From contig NZ_WHOA01000092.1 of NCBI RefSeq assembly GCF_013141715.1, forward strand, positions 48,803-112,802: DNA of 64,000 nucleotides. Reading direction: 5' to 3'. Under the pieces are notes generated by a model. The model was not told where the DNA came from, did not search any database, and saw nothing but the letters and a program-made list of their open reading frames with translations. Source of the DNA: Paenibacillus phytorum (lineage in GTDB: Bacteria; Bacillota; Bacilli; Paenibacillales; NBRC-103111). How positions within the stretch are numbered: position 1 is the first letter of the stretch; every line of letters starts with the position of its first letter. The position numbers were made by a program, and so were the translations under genes. Shown one piece after another: positions 44,187-54,518 of the stretch.

Positions 44187-44954
44187 ATGAGGAAAATTGC
44201 TGCGATTACTGGAGGAGGTCAAGGCATAGGGCGTGCTATTGCTCTGGCTTTCGCTCAAGAAGGATATGGTATCTCTATTGCGGATGTCGATAAGGATGCT
44301 GGCTTGGAAACGGTTGAGCTACTTCGCCCATACACGGATGATGCGATGTTCCTGAAGTTGGACGTGTCCAACGAAGAGGAAGTCCGTCATTGGATTGAAC
44401 GAACTGCCACTGATCTGGGTGGAATCGATGTGCTGGTTAATAATGCAGGTATTTTTCACGTTGCAGATGTATTAGAGCTCACGGCAGAGCAGTTTCAACG
44501 TGTTATTTCCGTTAATCTGAGTGGGGCTTTTCTCTGCTCGCAAGCAGCGGCTCGAATTATGAAGCAGAACGGGAAAGGTGGTTCTATCATTAACATGGCG
44601 TCTACAAGAGCTTTCATGTCAGAACCGAATACGGAGGCATATTCTGCTTCCAAAGGTGGAATTGCTGCATTAACGCACGCAATGGCTGTCAGTTTAGGAG
44701 GCTATGGTATACGCGTAAACGCGATATCTCCAGGCTGGATCGAGGTAAGAGAATGGCAATTCTCTTCACGGAAGGAAATCGCTGTCCATTCGGAAACAGA
44801 TCGAAAGCAACACCCAGTAGGCCGGGTCGGGAAGCCTGAGGATATCGCCGATGCTTGTCTGTACTTATCCGGTGAAAAGGCTGGATTCATCACCGGTCAG
44901 AATCTAACAATTGATGGTGGGATGAGCGTTAAAATGATTTACGAAGAAGAATAG
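44187..44954 (+). CDS. Short-chain dehydrogenase/reductase (SDR)
   Basis: 255-residue classical SDR. The cofactor motif TGGGQGIG (about residues 8-15), NNAG in DVLVNNAGIFHV, and the catalytic Ser-Tyr-Lys set with YSASKGG are present, ending with DGGMSVKMIYEE. Its arrangement is close to glucose-1-dehydrogenase and 3-oxoacyl-ACP reductase types, so substrate is unknown. ATG 44187 follows AGAGGTGAAG; an in-frame TTG at 44175 would overlap that site. Confidence 0.93.
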   Translation: MRKIAAITGGGQGIGRAIALAFAQEGYGISIADVDKDAGLETVELLRPYTDDAMFLKLDVSNEEEVRHWIERTATDLGGIDVLVNNAGIFHVADVLELTAEQFQRVISVNLSGAFLCSQAAARIMKQNGKGGSIINMASTRAFMSEPNTEAYSASKGGIAALTHAMAVSLGGYGIRVNAISPGWIEVREWQFSSRKEIAVHSETDRKQHPVGRVGKPEDIADACLYLSGEKAGFITGQNLTIDGGMSVKMIYEEE

Positions 44955-45120
44955 CAATATCATAAATGATGTCATATCGATAAATTTATATGATTGATAC
45001 ATATATTTTATTGAATTTTATTTATCGAGATGAAAGAAAACTCCAATTGGATGAAACTGTCATTACCGACTAAGATGAGGAAAGAACGATTTCACTTCTC
45101 ATCGAAAGGAAGATGACAAT

Positions 45121-46236
45121 ATGGCATCCGTAACAGGTTTAGAAGGCATTATTGCAGCAGAAACAGAATTGTCTTTGGTGGATGGGGAGAAAGGATATCT
45201 TGTATATCGCGGCTATGAGGCTAAGAAGTTAGCCTTGAATAAGAGTTTCGAAGAAGTGGCTTATTTACTCTGGCATGGTGAGCTGCCTACAGAGGAGATA
45301 CTTGTCAATTTCAGAGCCCAATGGTCGGCGCATCGGAGTTTGTCCGAAACATTGAAAGCTGCCATAAATTTGCTGCCATTGGAATGCGATATGATGAGTG
45401 TGCTGCGAACAGCGATCTCGTTTCTAGGAACAGAGTCTGTAAAGGAATCTGCTTGGCCTCCCCAATATGAATCAGTCTTGGCATATACAGCTTTGCTGCC
45501 AACCATTATTGCTTATAAGTATCGACAGTCATTGGGACTTCAGCCCATTGAACCTAATCCAGAGCTGGATCATGTAGCCAATTATTTGTACATGCTGACT
45601 GGAACAGTACCACAGCCTGTACATGTGAAGGTGTTAACGGCTTATTTCGTATTAGCAATGGAACATGGGATGAATGCTTCTACGTTTGCAGGACGTGTAG
45701 TGCTATCTACACAATCTGATATTGCTTCAGCTCTTTGCGCATCGATTGGCGCGATGAAAGGGCCGCTTCATGGCGGAGCACCATCTGAAGTCCTTCATAT
45801 GCTGGCTGAAATAGGAACCAAAGATCGTGCGGAAGCATGGTTGATTGAACAGCTGGAATCGGGTAATCGACTGATGGGTTTTGGACATCGAATTTATAAA
45901 ACGAGCGATCCTCGAGCAGAAGCACTAAGGCAAATCATGACGGAATTAGCCTCAGAGGATCCTTGGTTCGAACTTGCTATTTACGTTGAAATGCTGGCCG
46001 TCGATTTGTTGGCTGTCTATAAGCCTGGACGGAAATTGTATGTGAATGTGGAGTTTTATGCAGCAGCCGTTATGCGGGCTATCGCCTTGCCGAAATCTCT
46101 ATTTACACCTAGCTTTACAGCTAGCCGAATGGTCGGATGGACGGCTCATTTGCTAGAACAAGCAAGCTGTAATCGTATTTTTCGGCCGCAATCCGTCTAT
46201 ATCGGTGAGATGCCTGCTGCCTTGCAGCAGCCATAA
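45121..46236 (+). CDS. Citrate synthase / 2-methylcitrate synthase family enzyme
   Basis: 371-residue type II citrate synthase fold. The start is GLEGIIAAETELSLVDGEKG and GYLVYRGY, with the active-site histidine block MKGPLHGGAPSEVLHML and GFGHRIYKTSDPRA, plus the late Asp-containing region SLFTPSFTASRMVGWTAHLLEQ. The length matches gram-positive citA/mmgD-type paralogues. It stands alone rather than with icd/mdh, suggesting a secondary copy, possibly in 2-methylcitrate or sporulation metabolism; the choice between citrate and methylcitrate is not resolved. GAAAGGAAG lies upstream of the ATG. Confidence 0.9.
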   Translation: MASVTGLEGIIAAETELSLVDGEKGYLVYRGYEAKKLALNKSFEEVAYLLWHGELPTEEILVNFRAQWSAHRSLSETLKAAINLLPLECDMMSVLRTAISFLGTESVKESAWPPQYESVLAYTALLPTIIAYKYRQSLGLQPIEPNPELDHVANYLYMLTGTVPQPVHVKVLTAYFVLAMEHGMNASTFAGRVVLSTQSDIASALCASIGAMKGPLHGGAPSEVLHMLAEIGTKDRAEAWLIEQLESGNRLMGFGHRIYKTSDPRAEALRQIMTELASEDPWFELAIYVEMLAVDLLAVYKPGRKLYVNVEFYAAAVMRAIALPKSLFTPSFTASRMVGWTAHLLEQASCNRIFRPQSVYIGEMPAALQQP

Positions 46237-46256
46237 AATCGGGAGGAATAAAGAAT

Positions 46257-46739
46257 ATGTTAGCTTCCATACAAAAAGTTGAGAGAGGCTATATCGCTCG
46301 CTTCGATCGTCCATTGAAACATTCCGTTGAAAAAGTCTGGGCTGCTCTAACGGAGAATGATAAGCTTGCCAGATGGATGTCAAATCTCCAAGTTGAGGAT
46401 CTTCGCATCGGGGGAAATATCAAATTCGATATGAAGGACGAATCAGGGACATTTATCGATATGAAAATTACAGATTTCAAGCCATACTCCGTCCTGGAAT
46501 TCGAGTGGGGTAATGATCGTGTTCGCTTCGAATTATACCCAAAGCCGGAAGGCTGTTTACTCGTATTAAATGAGTTTATTAGCGCATTAACAGATCATAC
46601 ACCCAAGGATTTATCTGGATGGCACATTTGCCTCGATATGATGTACGCTTTATTGGATGGACACTTCATGGACTTTCCAAAAGGCGAATGGGAAAAGTGG
46701 TATGAAAAGTACAAAATAGCAGTCAGCAGTATTGATTAG
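46257..46739 (+). CDS. SRPBCC/AHSA1-family protein
   Basis: 160 residues of the START-like fold: FDRPLKHSVEKVWAALTENDKLARWM and the following GGNIKFDM, LEFEWGNDRVRFEL and LSGWHICLDMMYALLDG are typical of AHSA1-domain proteins, which bind hydrophobic ligands or regulate ATPases in some cases. ATG follows GGGAGGA closely and the gene begins 20 bases after the citrate synthase stop, so they are likely cotranscribed. Function not determinable. Confidence 0.85.
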   Translation: MLASIQKVERGYIARFDRPLKHSVEKVWAALTENDKLARWMSNLQVEDLRIGGNIKFDMKDESGTFIDMKITDFKPYSVLEFEWGNDRVRFELYPKPEGCLLVLNEFISALTDHTPKDLSGWHICLDMMYALLDGHFMDFPKGEWEKWYEKYKIAVSSID

Positions 46740-46752
46740 AAAAAAATCTTAT

Positions 46753-46807
46753 GAGACAAATAAGCTGATCTCTCGGCCCTAATGGCGAGGGAGCAGCTTA
46801 TTTGTTC
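46753..46807 (+). terminator. Terminator after the SRPBCC gene
   Basis: ACAAATAAGCTG with CTCG pairs with CGAG and CAGCTTATTTGT; a T-poor tail makes it moderate. Confidence 0.7.
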
Positions 46808-46884
46808 TAGCGAAAGCCCATCATCTCCCACACCTCTTTTCTACCAAAAGTATGATAGAATAGGAGAGATATGAGAACAAATTA

Positions 46885-46926
46885 TATGCTTACGAAGCAA
46901 GCTTTCCAAGAAAAGCTTTAAGGAGG
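46885..46926 (+). repeat. Hairpin/RBS leader element, copy upstream of addB
   Basis: TATGCTTACGAAG, then stem AAGCTTT / AAAGCTT around CCAAGA, then TTAAGGAGG, eight bases before the addB start. Compared with the copy at 19455 the stem carries paired C:G changes in place of T:A, which keeps the hairpin. Confidence 0.7.
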
Positions 46927-46934
46927 CCCTGTAT

Positions 46935-49900
46935 ATGTCCATTCGATTCGTAATCGGCAGAGCCGGAAGTGGCAAAAGCGAACGCTGCCTAACAGAGATG
47001 AAGCAGCATTTGGCGGCAGAGCCGGAAGGTCATCCGCTCATTTTATTAGTACCGGAGCAAGCAACGTTTCAGGCAGAGCATGCGCTCGTCTCTGATCCTA
47101 GCATTCGTGGAATGATCCGCGCTCAGGTGTTAAGTTTTCACCGTTTGGCATGGCGTGTCATGCAAGAAGAAGGCGGTACAGCGAGGCTGCCCATTGATGA
47201 TACAGGCAAGAAATTGCTGTTAACCAGCATTTTACATAAATATAAAGACGAGCTTCACCTATTCGGTCATTCGGCGGAGCAAATGGGGTTCGTCGACCGC
47301 CTCAATCAGCTTTTCACAGAAATGAAACGGTATTGCGTAACCGCTAAGCAGCTGGAAGAACACGAGAATAGACGTGTTATAACGCTTGGAGAGAGCGGTC
47401 TGCTTCGTGATAAAATGCATGACATTCAGCTGATCTATCGGCAATTTGAATCTGAGCTTTCCCGTCAGTATTTGGATGGCGAGGATTATTTAACGCTGTT
47501 GGCGGAGCAAATACCGAATTCCGCTTATTTGCGGTCGGCATCGGTATGGATCGACGGTTTTCACGGCTTTACGCCGCAAGAGTTTGCGGTGCTTGGCGCA
47601 CTATTCGCTGCGTGCAAACAGGTGACGGTAACACTTTGTCTTGATCGTGAGCTGCAGGCCGGGGATACGCCCGATGAGCTGGATTTGTTTCACCCGACAG
47701 CAACCACGATGGTACGGATGCAAGAACTCATATGGAAGCTTGGTTTACCGGCAGCTGAAGTTCATCTCTTGGCTCCTGAAACTTCGCCGCGCTATGAAGA
47801 TAGTCCGGCTTTAGGCTATTTAGAACGGAAGTTCGATCGACGTATAGGCGGCGGTGCTGGGCAATATAAGCCTGCGCCAAACGAGAAATTAAGTGACCAG
47901 CTTGTTATTAGAGAGGCTGTCCATCGCCGTGCTGAGGTTGAGGGTGCTGTGCGGGATATGCTGCTGCTAGTTCGTGAACATGGCGTTCGATGGCGGGAAA
48001 TTGCTGTCATGGTACGGAACATGGAGGGCTATCAGGATTTGTTAAAAGCGGTTTTGACCGATTATGACATTCCTCACTTTTTTGACCAAAAGCGGTCAGT
48101 CCTTCATCATCCACTGGTTGAATTCATTCGCTCAGCCTTGGAAGTTGTGCAGCATAATTGGCATTACGATGCCGTATTTCGGTGTGTCAAAACGGATCTG
48201 CTGCTGCCAATGGAAGCAGCTTCCCAGCGGACGGAGCTGGATAAATTAGAGAATTATGTACTTGCCTTCGGCATTCAAGGGTACAGATGGACGGATGGCA
48301 AGCCATGGACCTTTAAATTCCGAGCTAATTTGGAGCAAGCGGACGATGGTGTACAGGAGCAAACGGCAGAGCTGCAATCCTTAAATACGAGCAAAGCATG
48401 GGTTGTAAGACCGCTTCTTGCCTTTTCGAAACGTCTTCAGCAAGCAATCACCGTCAAAGATCAGGTTGAAGCGCTATATGAGCTTCTGGTCACTGTACAA
48501 GCTCCTGAGAAATTAGAGTCCTGGAGTGGGCAAGCGATCCAAGATGGGAAGCCAGAAAAAGCGCGAGAGCATGGCCAAATGTGGGATAGTGTCATGGATA
48601 TGCTCGATCAATTGGTGGAGACGATGGGGGAAGACTCCTTAAGTCTGGAGCTTTTTAACGGACTTATTGAGACCGGTATGGAGAGTATGAAGCTAGGCTT
48701 AGTGCCGCCTTCGATGGATCAGCTATTGATTGGAAGCATGGATCGGACACGTTCCAGCGGGATTCGATATGCTTACATTTTGGGCGTCAACGATGGGGTT
48801 ATCCCTGCTCAAATGGATGAAAAAGGCGTTCTTACAGAAGCGGAAAGAAGTGTACTGACAGAGTCGGGCTTGCCAATGGCGGATGGTACTCGCCGCAAAC
48901 TGCTGGACGAGCAGTTCATTGTGTATACGTCGCTAACCGTACCAGGTAAAAGACTTTGGATGAGCTACCCGCTTGCCGACGAAGAAGGGAAATCCCTTCT
49001 TCCTTCGGAGCTAATCAAGCAGATGCGTCAGCTTTTTCTGGGAACAGAAGCCCCGCTTTTACTTGCTGAACCAGCAGCAGAATCGTCAGAAGGCGAACAG
49101 GCTGCTTATATTTCACACCCCATTCAAGCCATCTCCTATTTGGCTGTTCGAATGAAGCATTGGATGTTAGGTGGACGAATGGCTGACCTTTGGTGGGAAA
49201 CGTACAATTGGTATGCCGAGCAGCCTGCATGGCAGATGAAGCTGCAATCATTAGTTCAGGCGCTGCAATATACGAATAAAGAGAATGGCCTCAGTTCGAA
49301 GACAAGCAAGCTTCTATATGGGCAAAATTTACGTGCGAGTGTATCGAGAATGGAGAAGTATGTGGCTTGTCCTTTCTCGCATTTCGTGTCCCATGGCTTA
49401 AGACTGCAGGAAAGACGGGTTTATCGACTAGATGCTCCGGACATTGGGCAATTGTTCCACGCTGCGCTAAATCAGTTTGTCCAAAAACTCCAGCAGGACC
49501 AGCTCGACTGGGGTTCGCTTACAGCTGAACAATGTATGGAGCGTTCCGCTCAGGTCGTGGATGAGCTCGCGCCAAGGCTCCAAGGAGAAATTCTGTTAAG
49601 CTCAAGCCGTTATGCTTACATAGCAAGAAAGTTGAAGCAGGTTGTAGGCAGAGCAGCAGTTGTGCTCGGTGAACATGCCAAGCATGGACAGTTCCAGCCA
49701 TTGGGGCTGGAGATTGATTTTGGACCTGGCAAAGAATTGCCGTCACTGACCTTCGAGTTGGATAATGGCTGCACCATGGAAATTATCGGTCGGATTGACC
49801 GTGTAGATAGAGCTGATGGCGAGCAAGGCGTTCTTTTGCGCGTTATTGACTATAAATCGAGTCAAACCTCCTTACAGTTATCTGAGGTGTATTACGGTCT

Positions 49901-50465
49901 TTCCCTGCAAATGCTGACGTATTTGGACGTCATTATTACGCATGCGGAGCAGTGGCTGGGCATTGCGGCGAGGCCGGCAGGCGTGCTTTATTTCCATGTG
50001 CACAATCCGATGCTCCAGCAAAAAAATGCGCTCGATCCCTCTGAAGTGGAGAATGAGCTGCGCAAACGTTATAAAATGAAGGGCCTAATCACCGCTGATG
50101 CAGAAGTAGCCGGAATGATGGACGATGAGCTGGTGAAGAGTGCCGGTCACTCACAGCTTATCCCAGTTGCCTTGAAGAAGGACGGAAGCTTCTATTCAAC
50201 CTCTTCGGTAGCAACGGATGCGCAGTGGGATACACTTCGTAAATATGTGCGGAAACAGGTCAAACAGATCGGAACGGGTATCACAGATGGACATGTGGAT
50301 ATTGCTCCGTACCGTTTGGGTAAAAAAACAGCCTGTCTGCACTGCTCGTATAAATCGATTTGTCAATTTGATCCATTATTTGAAGGCAATGAGGTTCACC
50401 AGCTCAAACAACGGGGCAAAGATCAGCTTTGGTCCGATCTGGAGCAAAACGTTAGCCAATCATAA
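46935..50465 (+). CDS. addB: AddB, ATP-dependent helicase/nuclease subunit B
   Basis: 1176-residue subunit of the AddAB recombination nuclease, which resects double-strand breaks to a Chi-like site for RecA. The Walker A GRAGSGKS is at residues 8-15. The C-terminal RecB-type nuclease domain contains GRIDRVD, VIDYKSS and the iron-sulfur cysteines CLHCSYKSIC near the end, together with ACPFSHF upstream. The start follows the hairpin/RBS element. addA follows 22 bases later. Confidence 0.97.
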   Translation: MSIRFVIGRAGSGKSERCLTEMKQHLAAEPEGHPLILLVPEQATFQAEHALVSDPSIRGMIRAQVLSFHRLAWRVMQEEGGTARLPIDDTGKKLLLTSILHKYKDELHLFGHSAEQMGFVDRLNQLFTEMKRYCVTAKQLEEHENRRVITLGESGLLRDKMHDIQLIYRQFESELSRQYLDGEDYLTLLAEQIPNSAYLRSASVWIDGFHGFTPQEFAVLGALFAACKQVTVTLCLDRELQAGDTPDELDLFHPTATTMVRMQELIWKLGLPAAEVHLLAPETSPRYEDSPALGYLERKFDRRIGGGAGQYKPAPNEKLSDQLVIREAVHRRAEVEGAVRDMLLLVREHGVRWREIAVMVRNMEGYQDLLKAVLTDYDIPHFFDQKRSVLHHPLVEFIRSALEVVQHNWHYDAVFRCVKTDLLLPMEAASQRTELDKLENYVLAFGIQGYRWTDGKPWTFKFRANLEQADDGVQEQTAELQSLNTSKAWVVRPLLAFSKRLQQAITVKDQVEALYELLVTVQAPEKLESWSGQAIQDGKPEKAREHGQMWDSVMDMLDQLVETMGEDSLSLELFNGLIETGMESMKLGLVPPSMDQLLIGSMDRTRSSGIRYAYILGVNDGVIPAQMDEKGVLTEAERSVLTESGLPMADGTRRKLLDEQFIVYTSLTVPGKRLWMSYPLADEEGKSLLPSELIKQMRQLFLGTEAPLLLAEPAAESSEGEQAAYISHPIQAISYLAVRMKHWMLGGRMADLWWETYNWYAEQPAWQMKLQSLVQALQYTNKENGLSSKTSKLLYGQNLRASVSRMEKYVACPFSHFVSHGLRLQERRVYRLDAPDIGQLFHAALNQFVQKLQQDQLDWGSLTAEQCMERSAQVVDELAPRLQGEILLSSSRYAYIARKLKQVVGRAAVVLGEHAKHGQFQPLGLEIDFGPGKELPSLTFELDNGCTMEIIGRIDRVDRADGEQGVLLRVIDYKSSQTSLQLSEVYYGLSLQMLTYLDVIITHAEQWLGIAARPAGVLYFHVHNPMLQQKNALDPSEVENELRKRYKMKGLITADAEVAGMMDDELVKSAGHSQLIPVALKKDGSFYSTSSVATDAQWDTLRKYVRKQVKQIGTGITDGHVDIAPYRLGKKTACLHCSYKSICQFDPLFEGNEVHQLKQRGKDQLWSDLEQNVSQS

Positions 50466-50487
50466 AGGCAGAAAGGAGCGTACATAC

Positions 50488-53400
50488 GTGAATAAACAAC
50501 AACAGCCTAAGCCTCCCGGCAGTACATGGACGGATGATCAATGGGATGCGATTACACTCAAGGGTCAAAATATGCTGGTTGCCGCTGCTGCTGGTTCAGG
50601 CAAAACTGCCGTACTCGTCGAGCGGATTATTCGCCGGATATCCAATGAGTGGGAGCCGATTGATGTTGACCGTTTGCTGGTTGCGACGTTTACCAAGGCA
50701 GCGGCATCTGAGATGAAGCATCGTATTCGTGAAGCACTGGAAAAAGAGTTGATGAAGCAGCCGCATTCGCAGCATTTGCGAAAGCAGCTCGCTCTGATGG
50801 GACGCGCATCGATTACTACGCTGCATTCCTTCTGTCTGGAAGTCGTTCAACGTTACTTCAGCCTTATTCGGTTAGACCCGGGCTTCCGTATCGCAAACGA
50901 GACGGAGGCTGACCTGCTTCGCCAAGACCTGTTAGGCGAAATGCTTGAGCAGTACTACGCCGTGAGCGGAGAGAACAGCGCCTTCTGGCTGCTAGTCGAT
51001 TCATTCAGCGGCGAGCGTAACGACGACGCGATCATGCAGCTTATTCAGAAGCTGTATGATGTGTCGCGCAGTCATCCGTGGCCGGAGTACTGGCTAAGGG
51101 CGACGGCTTCGATGTTTGGACCGGCGCCGCAGATACCGCAGGACGTGCCGGATGAGGCAGCCTCCATTATGCAGGAGGCGCTGCCTTACGTTGCTGCTGC
51201 GACTGCGCCAGCGGACTATTCGATCTGGGAGCAGAGTCTGATCCGCGACCTGTCTTTAGAGCTGGAAGGAGCCGCTGATCTGCTGCGGCAAGCGCAGCAA
51301 ATCGCTGAATCGCCTGGCGGTCCGGCCCCGTATTTGGACAATCTGCGAGAAGATTTGCTGCTCGTAAACAATTTGCGTGAAACGACCACCTATCCGTGGT
51401 CCGTCTTGTATCTTGGTTTCCAGACGGTCGAGTTCGGAAAGCTCAGAGCATGCAAGGGCGATGACTACGATAAAGAGCTGCAAGAGGAAGTCAAAGAACT
51501 ACGAAATAAAGCCAAAGAACAAATTAACAAAATGAAAGAAGAGCTGTTCGGGCGTACACCTGAACAATTCCATCAAGAAATTGCCGAAATGGCTCCTTTG
51601 CTTCACACGTTAGTGGATCTGGTTGTGGATTTCGGACAGCGGTATCAAGAAGCGAAGCAAGTTAAGGGTTTGATCGATTTTGCCGATTTGGAGCACTATT
51701 GTTTACAAATTCTTAGCGCAGAGGGCTCTATCCCCGGAGAACTGATTCCGTCCGAGGCTGCTCAGGCTTATCGCAGACAATTCGTGGAAGTACTTCTGGA
51801 TGAATATCAGGATACGAACCGCGTACAGGAAGCTATTGTTGAACTGATCTCGAATACGAAGCCTGGTAATCGATTTATGGTAGGTGACGTGAAACAGAGT
51901 ATATATCGGTTCCGTCTTGCTGAGCCAGGTCTCTTCCTGGAAAAGTATAAGGCGTACCGTTCCAATAAGGATGAATCGCCAGAAACGTCTTCCGAGGGTG
52001 GAAGAATCGATTTGGCGCGTAATTTCCGCAGTCGCATTCAGGTTGTCGATGCGGTCAATTTTCTTTTTAAACAAATGATGAACGAAACTGTTGGTGAAAT
52101 CGCCTATGATGAGCGCGCTGAGCTTGTATACGGAGCGGGCTATCCGCCATCAGCTTCCGATTGTTCAGTAGAAGTGCTGATTGTCGATCGTGGGACGGAA
52201 GTGCCAGACAAAAGTGAATCGTTCACTGAAGATAACGATGATCAAGAGTCAGAAGGTTTTGGAGAAGATGCCGTAGGGGCCTCTGATCCCGTAATAGAAG
52301 CGCAAGAACTGGAAACAGCGCAGCTGGAAGCGCGCACGATTGCTCGCCAAATTCGAGGATTGCTCGGTGCAGGGGGACAGGAAGCTTTTCAGGTTTTTGA
52401 TAAAAGAACGGGCGGGGATCGTCCTGCGACTTATCGCGATATCGTAATTTTGCTGCGGGCGACGCAGGCGTGGTCTCCTGTCATCATTGAAGAACTCAAA
52501 AAACAGGGCATACCGGCTTATGCGGAACTGAGCACGGGATATTTTTCTGCAACAGAAGTAGAAGTGATGCTTTCTTTGTTGAAAGTTATCGACAATCCGT
52601 ATCAGGATGTGCCATTGGCGGCCGTACTGCGTTCACCGGTTGTACAGCTAACCGCTGAGGATTTAGCACAAATCAGGGTCGCGGATAAATCAGTGCCTTT
52701 TTACGAGTCTGTCTTACAGGTAGTTAAAAGTGCAGTGTCTGATGATAACGAAGCTCTTTTAAAAAAGCTGAACCATTTTCTTGAGCTTCTGGAAAATTGG
52801 CGGAATGACGCCAGACAAGGCTCCCTTGCTGATTTAATTTGGAGCATCTATAGACAAACGGGCTATTACGATTTCGCCGGCGGATTGCCGGGTGGCATGC
52901 AAAGACAAGCTAATTTAAGAGCGTTATACGATCGTGCAAGACAATATGAGAGCACATCACTACGTGGATTATTCCGCTTCCTGCGTTTTATCGAACGAAT
53001 GAAAGAGAGTGGCGGAGATCTAGGCACAGCACGTGCGCTAGGCGAACAAGAAGATGTGGTTCGCATCATGTCCATTCATAAAAGTAAGGGGCTTGAGTTC
53101 CCTGTTGTATTTGTGGCGGGAATGGCCAAAATGTTCAATCAGCGAGATTTGAATGAAGCTTTTTTACTGCATAAAGAGCTCGGCTTTGGACCGCGTTTTG
53201 TGGATACGAATTTGCGTGTAAGCTATCCGACACTGCCTTCCTTAGCTATCAAAAGAAGAATGAAGTTAGAGCTGCTTGCAGAGGAAATGCGCGTCTTGTA
53301 TGTGGCTCTCACAAGGGCGAGAGAAAAGCTGTATTTACTAGGCACAGTGAAATCGCTTGATAAGCTGCTGCGTGGGTGGGGGCGTCATCTGTCTAGGACA

Positions 53401-54438
53401 GATTGGTATTTGCCGGATTTTGAACTTGCGAAAGCGAGGAGCTATCTCGATTGGGTCGGACCTGCTCTGCTTCGTCATCCAGATGCGGCTCTGTGGAGAG
53501 AGCGCCTTGGTATTAGTGAGGCATCCTCAGGCGTGCGTCTGCTGCAAGATCCTTCACAGTGGAAGTTGACGGTTATCCAACCCGAGAGCTTGCAAATGGA
53601 AGAAACGTTGGAAGCTGAGAGTGTGTTACCCGACGCAGACCGAATGTCAGCCGTTCATCATAGTCACTCTGTACCTACAGTGGGCAGATGGAAGGATTGG
53701 TTGGAGGATCGGCTCTCTTGGACATACGAATACCCGGGTGCGCCAAAGCATTTTGCTAAGACCACTGTGTCGGAAATGAAGCGTTTGTCTGAAAGGAATC
53801 GCCTAGCGGGAGAAATGGAATTTCCAACTGGAGCAGAAACTGCTGTTTTGGATGAGTCTCAGGTGAAGCCAAAGATTGCGGTATGGCGCAGGCCTAAATT
53901 CATGGAAGAGAAAAAGCTAACTGCAGCTGAAAAGGGAACCGTTGTCCATGCTGTTATGCAAAATCTATCTCTGCAGGAATCGCCGACGGAATCGAGTATA
54001 CAGGCAACTCTCGAGGAGATGCTGAACAAACAAACACTTACGCAAGAGCAATGTGATGTTGTAGATATTCCGGTTATATTGAAGTTTTTCGAAACAGAAG
54101 TTGGTAAACGGATGGTACAAGCTGCGAACGTGCAGCGTGAGGTGCCATTTAGCTACGGACTGCCAGCGGATGAGGTCTACATTGGGACAGACCGTTCCAC
54201 GATTGGTGAGACGGTGTTAATTCAAGGGGTTATCGATTGTTTATTCGAAGACGAGCTTGGACTCGTGTTGGTAGATTATAAAACGGATGCGGTAAAGGGA
54301 AGCAGTGATGCGGAACTAATGGTGCGTTATGAGAAGCAAATAACACTGTATACCCGTGCTGTGGAACATATTTGGAAGCGTCCTGTAAATGGGAAGTTCT
54401 TGTATTTCTTTGATGGGGCGAAATTGTTGGAGATGTAA
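50488..54438 (+). CDS. addA: AddA, ATP-dependent helicase/nuclease subunit A
   Basis: 1316-residue UvrD-type helicase with nuclease. Walker A AAGSGKTA (about residues 35-41), helicase motifs LLDEYQDTN, VGDVKQSIYRFR, IMSIHKSKGLEFPVVFVAGM and ALTRAREKLYL, then the C-terminal nuclease domain with GVIDCLFEDELGLVLVDYKTD. The start is GTG 50488 after AAAGGAGCG; the open frame continues 90 codons upstream inside addB, but that part is not AddA-like. It pairs with AddB to process DNA ends. Confidence 0.96.
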   Translation: MNKQQQPKPPGSTWTDDQWDAITLKGQNMLVAAAAGSGKTAVLVERIIRRISNEWEPIDVDRLLVATFTKAAASEMKHRIREALEKELMKQPHSQHLRKQLALMGRASITTLHSFCLEVVQRYFSLIRLDPGFRIANETEADLLRQDLLGEMLEQYYAVSGENSAFWLLVDSFSGERNDDAIMQLIQKLYDVSRSHPWPEYWLRATASMFGPAPQIPQDVPDEAASIMQEALPYVAAATAPADYSIWEQSLIRDLSLELEGAADLLRQAQQIAESPGGPAPYLDNLREDLLLVNNLRETTTYPWSVLYLGFQTVEFGKLRACKGDDYDKELQEEVKELRNKAKEQINKMKEELFGRTPEQFHQEIAEMAPLLHTLVDLVVDFGQRYQEAKQVKGLIDFADLEHYCLQILSAEGSIPGELIPSEAAQAYRRQFVEVLLDEYQDTNRVQEAIVELISNTKPGNRFMVGDVKQSIYRFRLAEPGLFLEKYKAYRSNKDESPETSSEGGRIDLARNFRSRIQVVDAVNFLFKQMMNETVGEIAYDERAELVYGAGYPPSASDCSVEVLIVDRGTEVPDKSESFTEDNDDQESEGFGEDAVGASDPVIEAQELETAQLEARTIARQIRGLLGAGGQEAFQVFDKRTGGDRPATYRDIVILLRATQAWSPVIIEELKKQGIPAYAELSTGYFSATEVEVMLSLLKVIDNPYQDVPLAAVLRSPVVQLTAEDLAQIRVADKSVPFYESVLQVVKSAVSDDNEALLKKLNHFLELLENWRNDARQGSLADLIWSIYRQTGYYDFAGGLPGGMQRQANLRALYDRARQYESTSLRGLFRFLRFIERMKESGGDLGTARALGEQEDVVRIMSIHKSKGLEFPVVFVAGMAKMFNQRDLNEAFLLHKELGFGPRFVDTNLRVSYPTLPSLAIKRRMKLELLAEEMRVLYVALTRAREKLYLLGTVKSLDKLLRGWGRHLSRTDWYLPDFELAKARSYLDWVGPALLRHPDAALWRERLGISEASSGVRLLQDPSQWKLTVIQPESLQMEETLEAESVLPDADRMSAVHHSHSVPTVGRWKDWLEDRLSWTYEYPGAPKHFAKTTVSEMKRLSERNRLAGEMEFPTGAETAVLDESQVKPKIAVWRRPKFMEEKKLTAAEKGTVVHAVMQNLSLQESPTESSIQATLEEMLNKQTLTQEQCDVVDIPVILKFFETEVGKRMVQAANVQREVPFSYGLPADEVYIGTDRSTIGETVLIQGVIDCLFEDELGLVLVDYKTDAVKGSSDAELMVRYEKQITLYTRAVEHIWKRPVNGKFLYFFDGAKLLEM

Positions 54439-54448
54439 AAGGGGATAA

Positions 54449-54483
<35 letters not shown>

Positions 54484-54518
54484 CGGAGCATATGACATGT
54501 TTAGGAAGGAGATGAGTT

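Noticed and set aside
50218..50487. Open frame extending addA 90 codons upstream into addB
   Set aside because: It overlaps the addB reading frame, has no ribosome binding site, and the encoded peptide is not AddA-like. GTG 50488 with AAAGGAGCG is the start.
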